Assembly: GCF_003710935.1 (NCBI RefSeq)
Contig: NZ_RHHS01000030.1
Location: 1 to 64,000 of the forward strand
Reading direction: 5' to 3'
DNA: 64,000 bases
Origin: Brevibacillus gelatini
Lineage (GTDB): Bacteria > Bacillota > Bacilli > Brevibacillales > Brevibacillaceae
The notes below the pieces were generated by a model. That model did no database searches. It saw nothing but the letters and a program-made list of their open reading frames with translations, and was not told the DNA's origin. The position numbers were made by a program, and so were the translations under genes. Positions 11,019 to 19,268 of this stretch are shown one piece after another. Position 1 is the first letter of the stretch. Each line of letters begins with the position of its first letter.

Positions 11019-11134
11019 CTTTGCTCATAACCAATATAAAAAGTACGGAAAAACGAAGCTGAATGGGTGGGCGGAGGTTGTGATTTCCGGACGGCAAAAG
11101 AAGCCTGTTTGAAGCAGGAGTATTTTTGAGATGC

Positions 11135-11169
11135 AAAAAAGCCTTGGGATGATGCCAAGGCTTTTTTTG
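11135..11169 (+). terminator. Terminator after aceA
   Basis: AAAAAAGCCTTGG, a short loop, CCAAGGCTTTTTTT. Nothing else recognisable lies between aceA and 11259. Confidence 0.9.
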
Positions 11170-11258
11170 CGGGTGATGCTTGTTTTTCGGTTAGCAAAAT
11201 TCCTGTGTGTCTTGTTGTTCAGGGGGATATTTGTCTGTTCCAAGGTGTTGTACTGGAT

Positions 11259-11429
11259 TCACGGGATAAAATCGTCGCGATCCCTCGTATCGAATCCTTG
11301 ATCGAGCGAACTGCATGGGCTGTGGTTGGGCGAGATTTTTTGCTTTTTCCTTTTCAACCTCCACTCGATTACGCCCCCAATCAGCAAGAGGCCCACGCAA
11401 ATGATTGCGACGAGCAACCAGACGGGCAT
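11259..11429 (-). CDS. Small single-pass membrane protein
   Basis: This 56-residue frame begins with a hydrophobic helix (LLVAIICVGLLLIGGVIEW, residues 5-23), then a basic RLKRKKQK stretch and a polar tail ending DDFIP. ATG 11429 is preceded by GAGGTG with six-base spacing, which makes it more credible than a random frame; the longer start at 11486 has no such site. Function is unknown. It is convergent with aceA. Confidence 0.55.
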   Translation of the reverse strand: MPVWLLVAIICVGLLLIGGVIEWRLKRKKQKISPNHSPCSSLDQGFDTRDRDDFIP

Positions 11430-11479
11430 GGTTATCACCTCGATTTGCAGATGATGGCGGGTGAAGATGACCGCTGCAT

Positions 11480-11508
11480 TTGCCAAAATGTGAGTCCCTG
11501 CATATAAT
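11480..11508 (+). promoter_or_regulatory. Promoter of tRNA-Arg
   Basis: TTGCCA, 17 bases, TATAAT, located 51 bases before the tRNA gene. Confidence 0.75.
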
Positions 11509-11558
11509 AGTAAGGTAGGTGAGATTCCAGAAGAAGGATTTTGCCACTAACCATATAT

Positions 11559-11635
11559 GTCCCCGTAGCTCAGCAGGATAGAGCAGCAGTTTCCTAAACT
11601 GCGTGTCGGAGGTTCGAGTCCTCTCGGGGACGCCA
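11559..11635 (+). tRNA. tRNA-Arg (anticodon CCT)
   Basis: A 77-base cloverleaf. The acceptor GTCCCCG pairs with CGGGGAC, the anticodon stem GCAGT/ACTGC encloses TTCCTAA with anticodon CCT (codon AGG), the T-loop is GTTCGAGTC, the discriminator is G and CCA is encoded. Confidence 0.95.
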
Positions 11636-11644
11636 TTGATGGAA

Positions 11645-11681
11645 GCCACTCCGTTGTTTGGGGTGGCTTTGTCTTTTTGCT
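11645..11681 (+). terminator. Terminator after tRNA-Arg
   Basis: AGCCACTCC pairs with GGGGTGGCT, followed by TTGTCTTTTT. Confidence 0.8.
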
Positions 11682-11699
11682 GCCTCTCAAATACTCTTA

Positions 11700-11866
11700 C
11701 TATGACAAAATGAATCTCCAATTGTTCCGGTAAGCTGAGCCTTCTGGCTGGTGAACTTCAACTTCATTCCCAACCTCCACAACGTAAAACCAACGGTATG
11801 TCTCTAGGATCATCAAAGATATACATGACGTTGACCCGAAGATCGTCCTTATTTCCTGACTACAGA
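11700..11866 (-). pseudogene. Decayed gene remnant (C-terminal fragment)
   Basis: On the minus strand one frame reads NKDDLRVNVMYIFDDPRD and, after a frame change, continues as YRWFYVVEVGNEVEVHQPEG and then SAYRNNWRFILS followed by a stop at 11700. The composition looks like real protein rather than noise, yet there is no start codon or ribosome binding site and a stop lies just upstream. The family is not recognised. It belongs to a stretch of remnants running to about 12460. Confidence 0.35.
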
Positions 11867-12301
11867 AATTCACATTTCCCCCAATACCAAACCGTTTTAC
11901 TCTCCCGCCTAGACGGTTGCATTTGAACCGCCAAAAATCATCAAAAAAGAGTTAACGGAAATAACAAATTGGTTGCTTTTCCTGGGTGAGCACATCAAGG
12001 GCAGGAAGATGCCAAAGAGGCCTTGGCAGGTTTGCAAAAAGATTTCTCCTATACTGTCCATAAGCGGTGACAGGTGTTAATCAAAATAACCTTTTTGGAA
12101 ATGAAATACCTGTTTTTGGAAACGAAACGCCGCCGAATAACGTACTATCATTAGTGAAAAAACTTCGCGTCCTCTGGAATTGTATTGTTCATTGTTACCG
12201 CCGGAAAACAATTGACCCAGGTTCGCAGGAAAGAAAATAACCCCCCAGCGAATATATTCTCTTCGGTATTAAGGCCCAGGCTAATCTTTAGAGAAAGACA
12301 C
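11867..12301. other. Gene-free decayed stretch
   Basis: No intact gene is seen. At 12005-12070 a plus-strand frame reads EDAKEALAGLQKDFSYTVHK then Arg and stop, like the C-terminus of a lost protein, with an in-frame stop just upstream. An ECF-like promoter sequence (12118-12147) lies near the end. Confidence 0.4.
12118..12147 (+). promoter_or_regulatory. ECF sigma-like promoter, copy 1
   Basis: GGAAAC, 17 bases, CGTACT. This resembles B. subtilis SigW/SigM-type promoters (TGAAAC, 16-17 bases, CGTA). A related sequence recurs at 13966 on the other side of the metalloprotease cassette, sharing CCTGTTTTTKGAAA, CGAAYAACGTACTATYATTA and a nearby CGCG. Confidence 0.35.
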
Positions 12302-12454
12302 ATGCTAAGGAGTGGGATAGTGATATCGTTAGCAGAAGGCAAGATTATTCGTGAAATTTCCTGTCTAACGGGGCATTCTTGCAATACACTTCGCTGATAT
12401 CTCGGTGGTGAATTCACTCCTGAAAAGGGAACACGTAAATCTCTTGGTCCATAG
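12302..12454 (+). pseudogene. Transposase-like helix-turn-helix remnant
   Basis: The frame from ATG 12302 reads LRSGIVISLAEGKIIREISC then LTGHSCNTLR, an in-frame TGA, and continues YLGGEFTPEKGTRKSLGP before TAG. The pattern (REIS-LTGHS-NT-R-YL) resembles the N-terminal helix-turn-helix of IS21-family IstA transposases. Only this fragment remains; no IS ends or istB were found. Family assignment is by eye. Confidence 0.4.
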
Positions 12455-12579
12455 CCAGTCTTCCATAACAACTGTAATCACTAGGTGAGGTTCTTTGTTA
12501 CATGTATGTGAGAGACAGTTTAAGTGATCCGAACAGAAATGACAGACGAAATGCGGCAGCAAACTTATCGTATTTCCTG

Positions 12580-12608
12580 TTGACAAAAAAAGGAAATCTA
12601 AATATATT
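12580..12608 (+). promoter_or_regulatory. Promoter of the metalloprotease cassette
   Basis: TTGACA, 17 bases, TATATT. An inverted repeat ATTTCCT (12572-12578) / AGGAAAT (12591-12597) brackets the -35 element and could be an operator. Confidence 0.65.
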
Positions 12609-12672
12609 AATAAGTAAAAAGAGGTTATATTTACATAAAATGTATCAAATATTACGAAAAGGAGCATAGGAT

Positions 12673-13248
12673 ATGAATAAAAAAAGTGTATTTACTTTAG
12701 TCTTGCTAGGAGCTTTTACTTTATCCAACGTAGCGTATGCCGAATTAAGGAGGGGCGATGCGTTTTTTGATACTACTCCAACAGCAAATTATGTCAAGGA
12801 TATTGATACCTATATCAATGCTTCTGTTGCAGATGAGAATCTACTAGGTGCAGTTACCGAAGCTATATCAGACTACGAAGGTATTTCTGGGGCTAATATT
12901 AATTATGATACTAATGCTTCTGCTTCTAGTTATGATTTGAGGGTTGCTGCGGGTCAACTAGGATTGGATTATGCAGGAGAAACTCGCGTATATTATTTGG
13001 ACGACGATGATACTTACCAAAGACACTACGGGACAGAGGCATGGGATAGAGTGAAAATATATTTAAACCGTGAGTATATGGATTACTATAACTACAGTTC
13101 TGCAAACCGTAGAAAAACTACCATTCATGAATTTGGTCATGGACTTGGACTAGTTCATCAAACTTCGAATTCAATTATGCAGCAGGGAAAGTTGAGCCTC
13201 ACAGATCCAACACAATTAGATAGAGATAATTTATCTTGGAAATACTAG
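12673..13248 (+). CDS. Secreted matrixin-like zinc metalloprotease
   Basis: The 191-residue protein has a signal peptide (residues 1 to about 23, ending VAYA) and no propeptide of classical size. Near residues 152-163 it carries HEFGHGLGLVHQ, the metzincin zinc site HExxHxxGxxH, followed by SIMQQG, which fits the Met-turn of M10-type peptidases. Start ATG 12673 follows AAGGAG. Codon use is strongly AT-rich compared with the neighbouring genes, suggesting acquisition. The next gene starts 18 bases after its stop. Substrate is unknown. Confidence 0.85.
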   Translation: MNKKSVFTLVLLGAFTLSNVAYAELRRGDAFFDTTPTANYVKDIDTYINASVADENLLGAVTEAISDYEGISGANINYDTNASASSYDLRVAAGQLGLDYAGETRVYYLDDDDTYQRHYGTEAWDRVKIYLNREYMDYYNYSSANRRKTTIHEFGHGLGLVHQTSNSIMQQGKLSLTDPTQLDRDNLSWKY

Positions 13249-13266
13249 GTGGAAGTGGGTGGAGTT

Positions 13267-13872
13267 ATGAAAAAATCAATTACTGTTTCGATTGCTGCAA
13301 TAGCTTTGTTAATAGGAGGGGCATTTTCTTATCAACAATTAAATGTTCCCCAAAAAGATTATCGAGTGGCTATAAGTCAAGCTGATTTTATTCAGTTTGA
13401 AAATATTGAAGAGGTTGAAAAATATTCAGGTTATATCGTGCAGGCCGAATTTACTGGAAAGAGATCATTAAAAGAATGGAATCTCGGGGAAGGCGAGGTA
13501 AAAACGGCTTCAAAGTCCGAAGTAAAAATCCAAAAGGTTTACAAGGGGAGTCTCGAAGAGGGAGATAAAATCTCTGTATATGAGCCAGCTTATTTTGATG
13601 GGGATGTTTTTGATACCATCGAAGGATATAATCTCATGAATGAAGAAGGCACTTACGTATTGTTTTTGAGGGATACAGGTGACAAAGAAGGGTATGCCAT
13701 TATTGGAATGTATCAAGGTAAATATGATATTAGCGCAGGGATGCAGAACACAAAAGCGAAACAAGCACAACCTGATGATACTTACCGTAGTTTAGAGGAA
13801 AGAGAATATTTCGGTGAGAATGTTGAGCAGTTTAAGAAATTAAAAAAAGAAGTTCTGGAAAAGTATAATTAG
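13267..13872 (+). CDS. Exported protein of unknown function, paired with the metalloprotease
   Basis: The 201-residue product starts with a signal or anchor helix (ITVSIAAIALLIGGAFSY). The rest reads as a beta-rich extracellular domain with KVYKGSLEEGDKISVYEP and GTYVLFLRDTGDKEGYAI segments, similar in style to small secreted Bacillus proteins, and a Lys/Glu-rich tail. I do not recognise the family. ATG 13267 follows GGGTGGAG and is preferred to GTG 13249. Its AT-rich composition matches the upstream protease, so the two probably moved together; it could be a partner, inhibitor or substrate. Confidence 0.75.
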   Translation: MKKSITVSIAAIALLIGGAFSYQQLNVPQKDYRVAISQADFIQFENIEEVEKYSGYIVQAEFTGKRSLKEWNLGEGEVKTASKSEVKIQKVYKGSLEEGDKISVYEPAYFDGDVFDTIEGYNLMNEEGTYVLFLRDTGDKEGYAIIGMYQGKYDISAGMQNTKAKQAQPDDTYRSLEEREYFGENVEQFKKLKKEVLEKYN

Positions 13873-13887
13873 CCGTTCATATGTAGT

Positions 13888-13917
13888 TGCCTCCGAACTG
13901 TTCGGGGGCTATTTTTA
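13888..13917 (+). terminator. Terminator of the metalloprotease cassette
   Basis: GCCTCCGAA, short loop, TTCGGGGGC, then ATTTTT. Confidence 0.85.
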
Positions 13918-13965
13918 GTAAATAAAAAAAGGTTTTTTGTACCTCATTCAAAGTAACCTGTTTTT

Positions 13966-13995
13966 TGAAATGAGACAACACCGAACAACGTACTA
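13966..13995 (+). promoter_or_regulatory. ECF sigma-like promoter, copy 2
   Basis: TGAAAT, 17 bases, CGTACT, related to the sequence at 12118. It leads directly into a gene fragment that lacks its 5' end, as if a deletion had joined the promoter to an internal coding sequence. Confidence 0.35.
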
Positions 13996-14014
13996 TTATT
14001 AAACAAAAATCACC

Positions 14015-14372
14015 GCGCAACTGATCTTAGATGTCAACTTTCTAAAGCTGCTCGCAAGTAACGAAATCAATGGCTTCGACATTGCAATCGGAATGAAAAA
14101 GGAAGAAGTTATCAAGCGGTACGGCGCGGTGGTCAAGCAAGACTTTTTGGATGGCGGGCAGTCGCCTGGGGACGGCTACACTGGAAACGAGTCAGCAGGG
14201 ATGGGGTACGCCTGTAGATGAAGGGGAAAGCATGGCCAACGGAAAGTATCTGCTTCTGTACAAAGCGGGAGACAACTCGGTCTTTATCAGTGCGGAAAAC
14301 AAGACTTCGCCGCCCGAAAAGATCAGGATCATCAACAAAAAAATGCTGGATGAGTTCCCGCAAAAATTTTAA
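14015..14372 (+). pseudogene. Frameshifted gene remnant (YjgB/DUF4309-like)
   Basis: An open frame without a start codon reads ILDVNFLKLLASNEINGFDI, then AIGMKKEEVIKRYGAVVKQD and FLDGG. The reading then shifts frame and continues through GKYLLLYKAGDNSVFISAEN to INKKMLDEFPQKF and a stop at 14372. The G-MKKEEVIKRYG motif recalls DUF4309 (YjgB) proteins, but this is a by-eye match. The gene is truncated at its 5' end and frameshifted near 14150. Confidence 0.45.
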
Positions 14373-14482
14373 TGACTACCCGCTCGCATTCCATTGTAAA
14401 AAAGCCAGCGACGAAGGCAGAAACACCGCCTTTGCTCACTGGCTTTTTTGCGTGGGTCACGAGACGGTGCTACGCCTACGCC

Positions 14483-14893
14483 TTACTCAACCGCTCTTTT
14501 TCCAAACAAAATGGAATCGAGGCCGAACTTGGAGCTGCCGCTGATGCTGAGTGCGATCAGCATGGCCAACAGGGCAAGGTCGAACTCATAGCCAGCGCCG
14601 TTTTCCCCGCCCATGAAGCCGGCTGCCAGCTTTACTTTGACAATAGCGCCAATCATGATGACAGCCAGCGCTGCGGAAAAGACACGAGTGCCAAGTCCGA
14701 CGATCAGGGCGACCCCGCCGACAACCTCCAGGAAAGCCACCAGGTAGGCGAGAAAAGCAGGGAGTCCCATTGTGCCAAAGAACCCGGCCACGTTCTCCAG
14801 TCCCATCTGAAACTTGTCGATGCCGTGGATGACAAATGTAAGGCCAATGACGACACGCAAAACAAGAGCGCTCCATTCAAAACGGTTTTCCAT
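14483..14893 (-). CDS. DoxX family membrane protein
   Basis: This 136-residue protein has four predicted membrane helices and the DoxX pattern (ALVLRVVIGLTFVIHGIDKF near the N-terminus, then LAYLVAFLEVVGGVALIVG). DoxX-like proteins of this size in Bacillales are often linked to thiol or electrophile stress and to HxlR-type regulators; here an HxlR gene is divergent. Start ATG 14893 follows GGAGGT. The exact function is unknown. Confidence 0.85.
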   Translation of the reverse strand: MENRFEWSALVLRVVIGLTFVIHGIDKFQMGLENVAGFFGTMGLPAFLAYLVAFLEVVGGVALIVGLGTRVFSAALAVIMIGAIVKVKLAAGFMGGENGAGYEFDLALLAMLIALSISGSSKFGLDSILFGKRAVE

Positions 14894-14922
14894 GTATTGA
14901 GACCTCCGTGTGAATTTATATC

Positions 14923-14976
14923 AGTAACAAAGTTACTTTTAGTTAGTAAGTATACAATAATTACTTTCCGTGTCAA
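14923..14976 (-). promoter_or_regulatory. Promoter of doxX gene with inverted-repeat operators
   Basis: On the minus strand TTGACA (14971-14976), 16 bases, TATACT (14949-14954). A palindrome AGTAAC-AAA-GTTACT (14923-14937) lies at the expected transcription start, and GTAA-N10-TTAC (14947-14964) overlaps the -10 element. These are good candidates for binding by the adjacent HxlR regulator. Confidence 0.65.
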
Positions 14977-15092
14977 TACGTTACGGGAATTTGCATTAAT
15001 TGGAAAGTGCGAATAATTAGGCATTCAATAATCATTCATTTTGATGGATTGGAGAAAGAGCGGTATACTGGAAGGAGAATGAGGTGATACGA

Positions 15093-15437
15093 ATGAAACA
15101 GTCTTCCCTCTGTCCGAAGTTTGAAAAAGGCATGCAACTGCTGGGGAAACGGTGGACAGGGTTAATCTTGTACCAACTGCTTTCCGGACCACAGCGTTTC
15201 TGTGCTTTGGAAGGGGCCTTGCCGATAAGCGGAAGGCTACTTTCTGAACGGCTGAAGGATCTGGAGAAGGAAGGGCTTGTGCATAGGCAAGTGTTTACGG
15301 ACTCGGCTCCTGTCCGGGTGGAGTATTCGTTGACGGAGATGGGGAAGGCTCTTGAGCCGGTCATCAAAGGGATTGAATCATGGGCTCAGAGCTGGATTGA
15401 GCTGGACTCGGCAAGTACAGAGGACAGCGCAAAATAA
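15093..15437 (+). CDS. HxlR family transcriptional regulator
   Basis: The 114-residue winged-helix protein has the family pattern: CPKFEKGMQLLGKRWTGLIL at the N-terminus, RFCALEGALPISGRLLSERL as the recognition region and the wing VRVEYSLTEMGKAL. Two N-terminal Cys residues could sense thiol-reactive compounds, as Cys6-type HxlR sensors (YodB, HypR) do. ATG 15093 has GAGGTG six bases upstream; GTG 15084 is an alternative. It is divergent from the DoxX gene and probably represses it. Confidence 0.88.
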   Translation: MKQSSLCPKFEKGMQLLGKRWTGLILYQLLSGPQRFCALEGALPISGRLLSERLKDLEKEGLVHRQVFTDSAPVRVEYSLTEMGKALEPVIKGIESWAQSWIELDSASTEDSAK

Positions 15438-15480
15438 AACAGTGAAGCAAAGCTTCGCTGGCGCTGCTGTTGGCAAAGCT

Positions 15481-15513
15481 AAAAACCCCTGGCGTTCAGG
15501 GGCTTTCTTTTTT
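15481..15513 (+). terminator. Terminator after the HxlR gene
   Basis: AAAAACCCCTG, loop, CAGGGGCTTTCTTTTTT. Confidence 0.85.
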
Positions 15514-15578
15514 ATTTGTAGACAACGGGAAGGCAATGATGAAGCATTTTAGGCTCGGAGAAAAGTTTTCGCGGTTCT

Positions 15579-15941
15579 CTAACTGTCTTCCTGCGGCACG
15601 TTCTGTTTTGATTTCCATTTGACAAATTCGATATGCCGCTTGATCTCAAGAAGTTCGTCTTCTGTTAACCCGTCAATGTCCAAAAAGGGAACAGGTGTTT
15701 CCCGGACAGAGGCCTGCCGCCAAAACGGCGTTGGGTTGTCTGTTCGGCCATGAAGGTAATCAGTCGATACGTCAAACAGGTCGGCGACTTTGGAAATCAG
15801 CTGGGAATCTACGCCTTTCTTTTCGCCGGATTCAATTCGGGACAAAACTGTGTTGTGAATGCCGAGCTTTTCAGCTAACTGGATTTGTGACCACCGCTTT
15901 TGTTCGCGCAGCCATTTTATCCTTTGACCGACTATGGACAT
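15579..15941 (-). CDS. XRE family transcriptional repressor
   Basis: The 120-residue protein has an N-terminal helix-turn-helix (residues about 6-62: IKWLREQKRWSQIQLAEKLG then IHNTVLSRIESGEKKG), a short DYLHGR segment typical of phage-type repressors of this group, and an acidic C-terminal helix (LTEDELLEIKRHIEFVKWKS). ATG 15941 is preceded by GGTGG. It diverges from another small XRE gene, an arrangement like cI and cro of prophages, although no phage structural genes are nearby. Confidence 0.85.
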   Translation of the reverse strand: MSIVGQRIKWLREQKRWSQIQLAEKLGIHNTVLSRIESGEKKGVDSQLISKVADLFDVSTDYLHGRTDNPTPFWRQASVRETPVPFLDIDGLTEDELLEIKRHIEFVKWKSKQNVPQEDS

Positions 15942-15959
15942 CGTGAAACCACCTTTTTC

Positions 15960-16062
15960 GTTTTGGCAATACCATTCTAACAATTTTCCATAACGGAAAA
16001 AAACAGGATTGCTAAAACGACAAAAGAATGTATTGACTTTGCAGAAATTGAAACGCTATCAT
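15960..16062. promoter_or_regulatory. Operators and promoter between the divergent XRE genes
   Basis: GTTTTGGCAAT (15960-15970) and ATTGCTAAAAC (16008-16018) form an inverted repeat with one mismatch. Between them TTTTCC-ATAAC-GGAAAA (15984-16000) is a perfect palindrome. A plus-strand promoter TTGACT (16033), 18 bases, TATCAT (16057) drives the gene at 16110. A further GTTTTAGCAA copy occurs at 16322-16331 before the gene at 16358. Confidence 0.55.
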
Positions 16063-16109
16063 GTAACTATAAATATTTGCCATTTCTGCAAGGGAAGAGG
16101 GAACTAAAT

Positions 16110-16313
16110 ATGGAACGTCTAAACCTCCCATTTATCGCAAAACGTAGAAGTGAGTGCAAGCTCACGCTGCAGGAAATGGCGGAGTCACTCGGTTTTCGAA
16201 ACGCTTCGACATATTTGAAATACGAGAAGGGAGAGTATGACTTCAAGGCAAACCATCTGCCTGTTTTGGCCAAGAAGCTGAAGTGTGGTCTGCATGAGCT
16301 TTTTATGAGTTGA
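16110..16313 (+). CDS. Small XRE family DNA-binding protein
   Basis: The 67-residue protein is little more than a helix-turn-helix domain: KRRSECKLTLQEMAESLGFR then NASTYLKYEKGEYDFKANHL, followed by a short tail. ATG 16110 follows GAAGAGGGA. It resembles Cro-like or ICE/phage regulators and is divergent from the repressor at 15941. Confidence 0.8.
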   Translation: MERLNLPFIAKRRSECKLTLQEMAESLGFRNASTYLKYEKGEYDFKANHLPVLAKKLKCGLHELFMS

Positions 16314-16357
16314 ATTTTGTTGTTTTAGCAAAGTTATCGAATAAGGAGTGGGCGCAA

Positions 16358-16561
16358 TTGGAAGCATGGGAGGCGAACAAGAGACAGCTGGAATTATGGA
16401 AAAAAACATTATCCTACGAAATCGAGATGATGGCGCCATACAGTGAATCGGCATGCGCAGGATTTTTGGATCGGCTTATGCAGTTTGAAACGGAGCTGGA
16501 GCAAAAGGAGCTGTTCCCGTCAGAACGGGTGCTCGTTGGCTCCAATGCCCGGCATTTTTAG
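16358..16561 (+). CDS. Small acidic protein of unknown function
   Basis: From TTG 16358, preceded by AAGGAG, the frame encodes 67 residues with a helical, charged composition (EAWEANKRQLELWKKTLSYE) and no membrane segment. A longer start at TTG 16310, overlapping the previous stop, is possible but lacks a ribosome binding site. It lies in tandem with the small XRE gene and has an operator-like GTTTTAGCAA just upstream. Function is not recognised. Confidence 0.5.
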   Translation: MEAWEANKRQLELWKKTLSYEIEMMAPYSESACAGFLDRLMQFETELEQKELFPSERVLVGSNARHF

Positions 16562-16645
16562 GGAAACGGCGTCATTTTCCGGGTTCACAAGGCAGGCAAG
16601 ACAAGACCAGACATCTTATGCGAACGAGGGGACTCTATGCCATTA

Positions 16646-16681
16646 CGAAAAAGCCCGGTAAGGCGGTTGCCAATACCGGGC
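16646..16681 (-). terminator. Terminator of nagE
   Basis: On the minus strand GCCCGGTA, loop, TACCGGGC then TTTTT. Confidence 0.8.
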
Positions 16682-16706
16682 ATATTTATCGGGGAAAAAG
16701 CAGAAG

Positions 16707-18146
<1,440 letters not shown>

Positions 18147-18175
18147 GAGTAAAACCTCCCTGGAATGAGATGTAT

Positions 18176-18276
18176 ATCAAAAAGCTGCTCTCCGGATGAG
18201 TACAAGGGATAAGGGCATAACGAACAGGCCGGAGAGAAACTGTTTTGATCGGAAAAGAGTGATGAAAACGCTTTCA
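18176..18276 (-). promoter_or_regulatory. cre site and leader hairpin of nagE
   Basis: TGAAAACGCTTTCA (18263-18276) matches the CcpA site consensus TGWAANCGNTNWCA perfectly. Downstream on the minus strand CTCTCCGG (paired arms 18229-18236 and 18188-18195) forms a hairpin with a 33-base loop followed by CAGCTTTTTGAT, which could act as an attenuator. No RAT sequence overlaps it. Confidence 0.6.
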
Positions 18277-18331
18277 ATCAAGAAGAGATAAATGTTCACC
18301 AATGTTCGTAGCCGCCTTTTTTCGCCGCCAA

Positions 18332-18595
18332 TTAGCGATGAAAAGACTGTTCAAACAGTTGCTGAAGGGACAAAGCGGCTTTTTCCTCGTCTTCCCCCTC
18401 CACTGATATGAGCAGCTTGTCGCCCTGGGTCACGCCCAAGGTCATGATCCCCAAAATGCTGCGGCCGTCCACCTGCTTATCTCCTTTGGTCAAGGTGATT
18501 TTCGATTGGGACTGTGCCGAGTGATTTGCCAAAAGAGCGGCCGGGCGAGCGTGCAGCCCGCCTTCAACCGTGACCGTTACTTCAAATTGAATCAT
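18332..18595 (-). CDS. ptsH: HPr family phosphocarrier protein
   Basis: The 87-residue protein has both regulatory residues of HPr: His15 in GGLHARPAA, phosphorylated by enzyme I, and Ser46 in GRSILGIM, phosphorylated by HPr kinase. It can therefore carry phosphate to IIA and, as Ser-P, act as CcpA co-repressor. ptsI (enzyme I) is not adjacent, so this may be one of two HPr genes. It lies 28 bases after the IIA gene, in the same direction. Confidence 0.9.
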   Translation of the reverse strand: MIQFEVTVTVEGGLHARPAALLANHSAQSQSKITLTKGDKQVDGRSILGIMTLGVTQGDKLLISVEGEDEEKAALSLQQLFEQSFHR

Positions 18596-18623
18596 GTTGT
18601 ACCTCCCCCAACAGGTGCTTCTT

Positions 18624-19121
18624 TTATTTCAGGACGACAGTCATCAGCGGCTGCTGGCCTGCCGCGACATTTCCGTGTGCTACCACGTTGTTTTCCGCGA
18701 CGGCATCGCCGTTGGTAATAATGATCGGGGTGACGAGCGGGCAGCCCGCTTCCTGCAAGACGGCGATGTCAAACTGAATCAGCTTGTCGCCAGCTTTTAC
18801 CTGGTCGCCTACCGCGACGAACGGGGTAAAGCCTTTGCCCTGCAATTTCACGGTATCGATCCCGATGTGCATGAGCAGTTCCAGACCGCTGTCTGTCGAC
18901 AAGCCAATCGCATGATGGGTAGGGAAAAGATGCGTGACCTTGGCGTCAACAGGAGCGTACAAGACGCCCTCCGAAGGCAGAATCGCAGCGCCATCGCCTA
19001 CAACTTTCCCGGCAAAGACGGGATCAGGTACTTCCGACAAAGGGACAACACTTCCGGTCAAAGGGGCCAGAAACGTGATTTCTTGCTGCTGTTTTTTACG
19101 GGAAAAGAGACTGCGTAGCAT
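18624..19121 (-). CDS. crr: PTS glucose-type EIIA protein
   Basis: The 165-residue EIIA(Glc)-type protein has the two active-site histidines in FPTHHAIGL and LLMHIGIDTVKL. As a free-standing IIA it can serve the IIA-less NagE-type permease encoded downstream. ATG 19121 follows GGAGG with five-base spacing. An RNA antiterminator and terminator precede it. Confidence 0.9.
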   Translation of the reverse strand: MLRSLFSRKKQQQEITFLAPLTGSVVPLSEVPDPVFAGKVVGDGAAILPSEGVLYAPVDAKVTHLFPTHHAIGLSTDSGLELLMHIGIDTVKLQGKGFTPFVAVGDQVKAGDKLIQFDIAVLQEAGCPLVTPIIITNGDAVAENNVVAHGNVAAGQQPLMTVVLK

Positions 19122-19146
19122 AAGTTCCTCCTTTTGCGTCTGAACG

Positions 19147-19245
19147 AAAATAGGCATGAGACGGTCTGACCCATACGACGACATACTTACTATGTCCGTA
19201 TGATCTCACCGCTCATGCCTAGTCGAACTAGTAACACGCAGGATT
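19147..19245 (-). promoter_or_regulatory. RAT antiterminator and terminator before the IIA gene
   Basis: On the minus strand a RAT-like sequence runs from 19243 to 19211, with GTGTTACTAG and CTAGGCATGAG paired around TTCGA. Its 3' half overlaps a terminator in which AGGCATGAG pairs with CTCATGCCT, followed by ATTTTCG (about 19150). This is the classical target of BglG/GlcT-type proteins; the sequence is close to glcT-ptsG leaders. Confidence 0.85.
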
Positions 19246-19268
19246 ATCATCATTTTGAGTTTGTGCAA

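Noticed and set aside
14372-15016. 214-codon plus frame over the DoxX gene
   Set aside because: The minus-strand DoxX protein has clear membrane helices and GGAGGT; the plus frame is hydrophilic noise.
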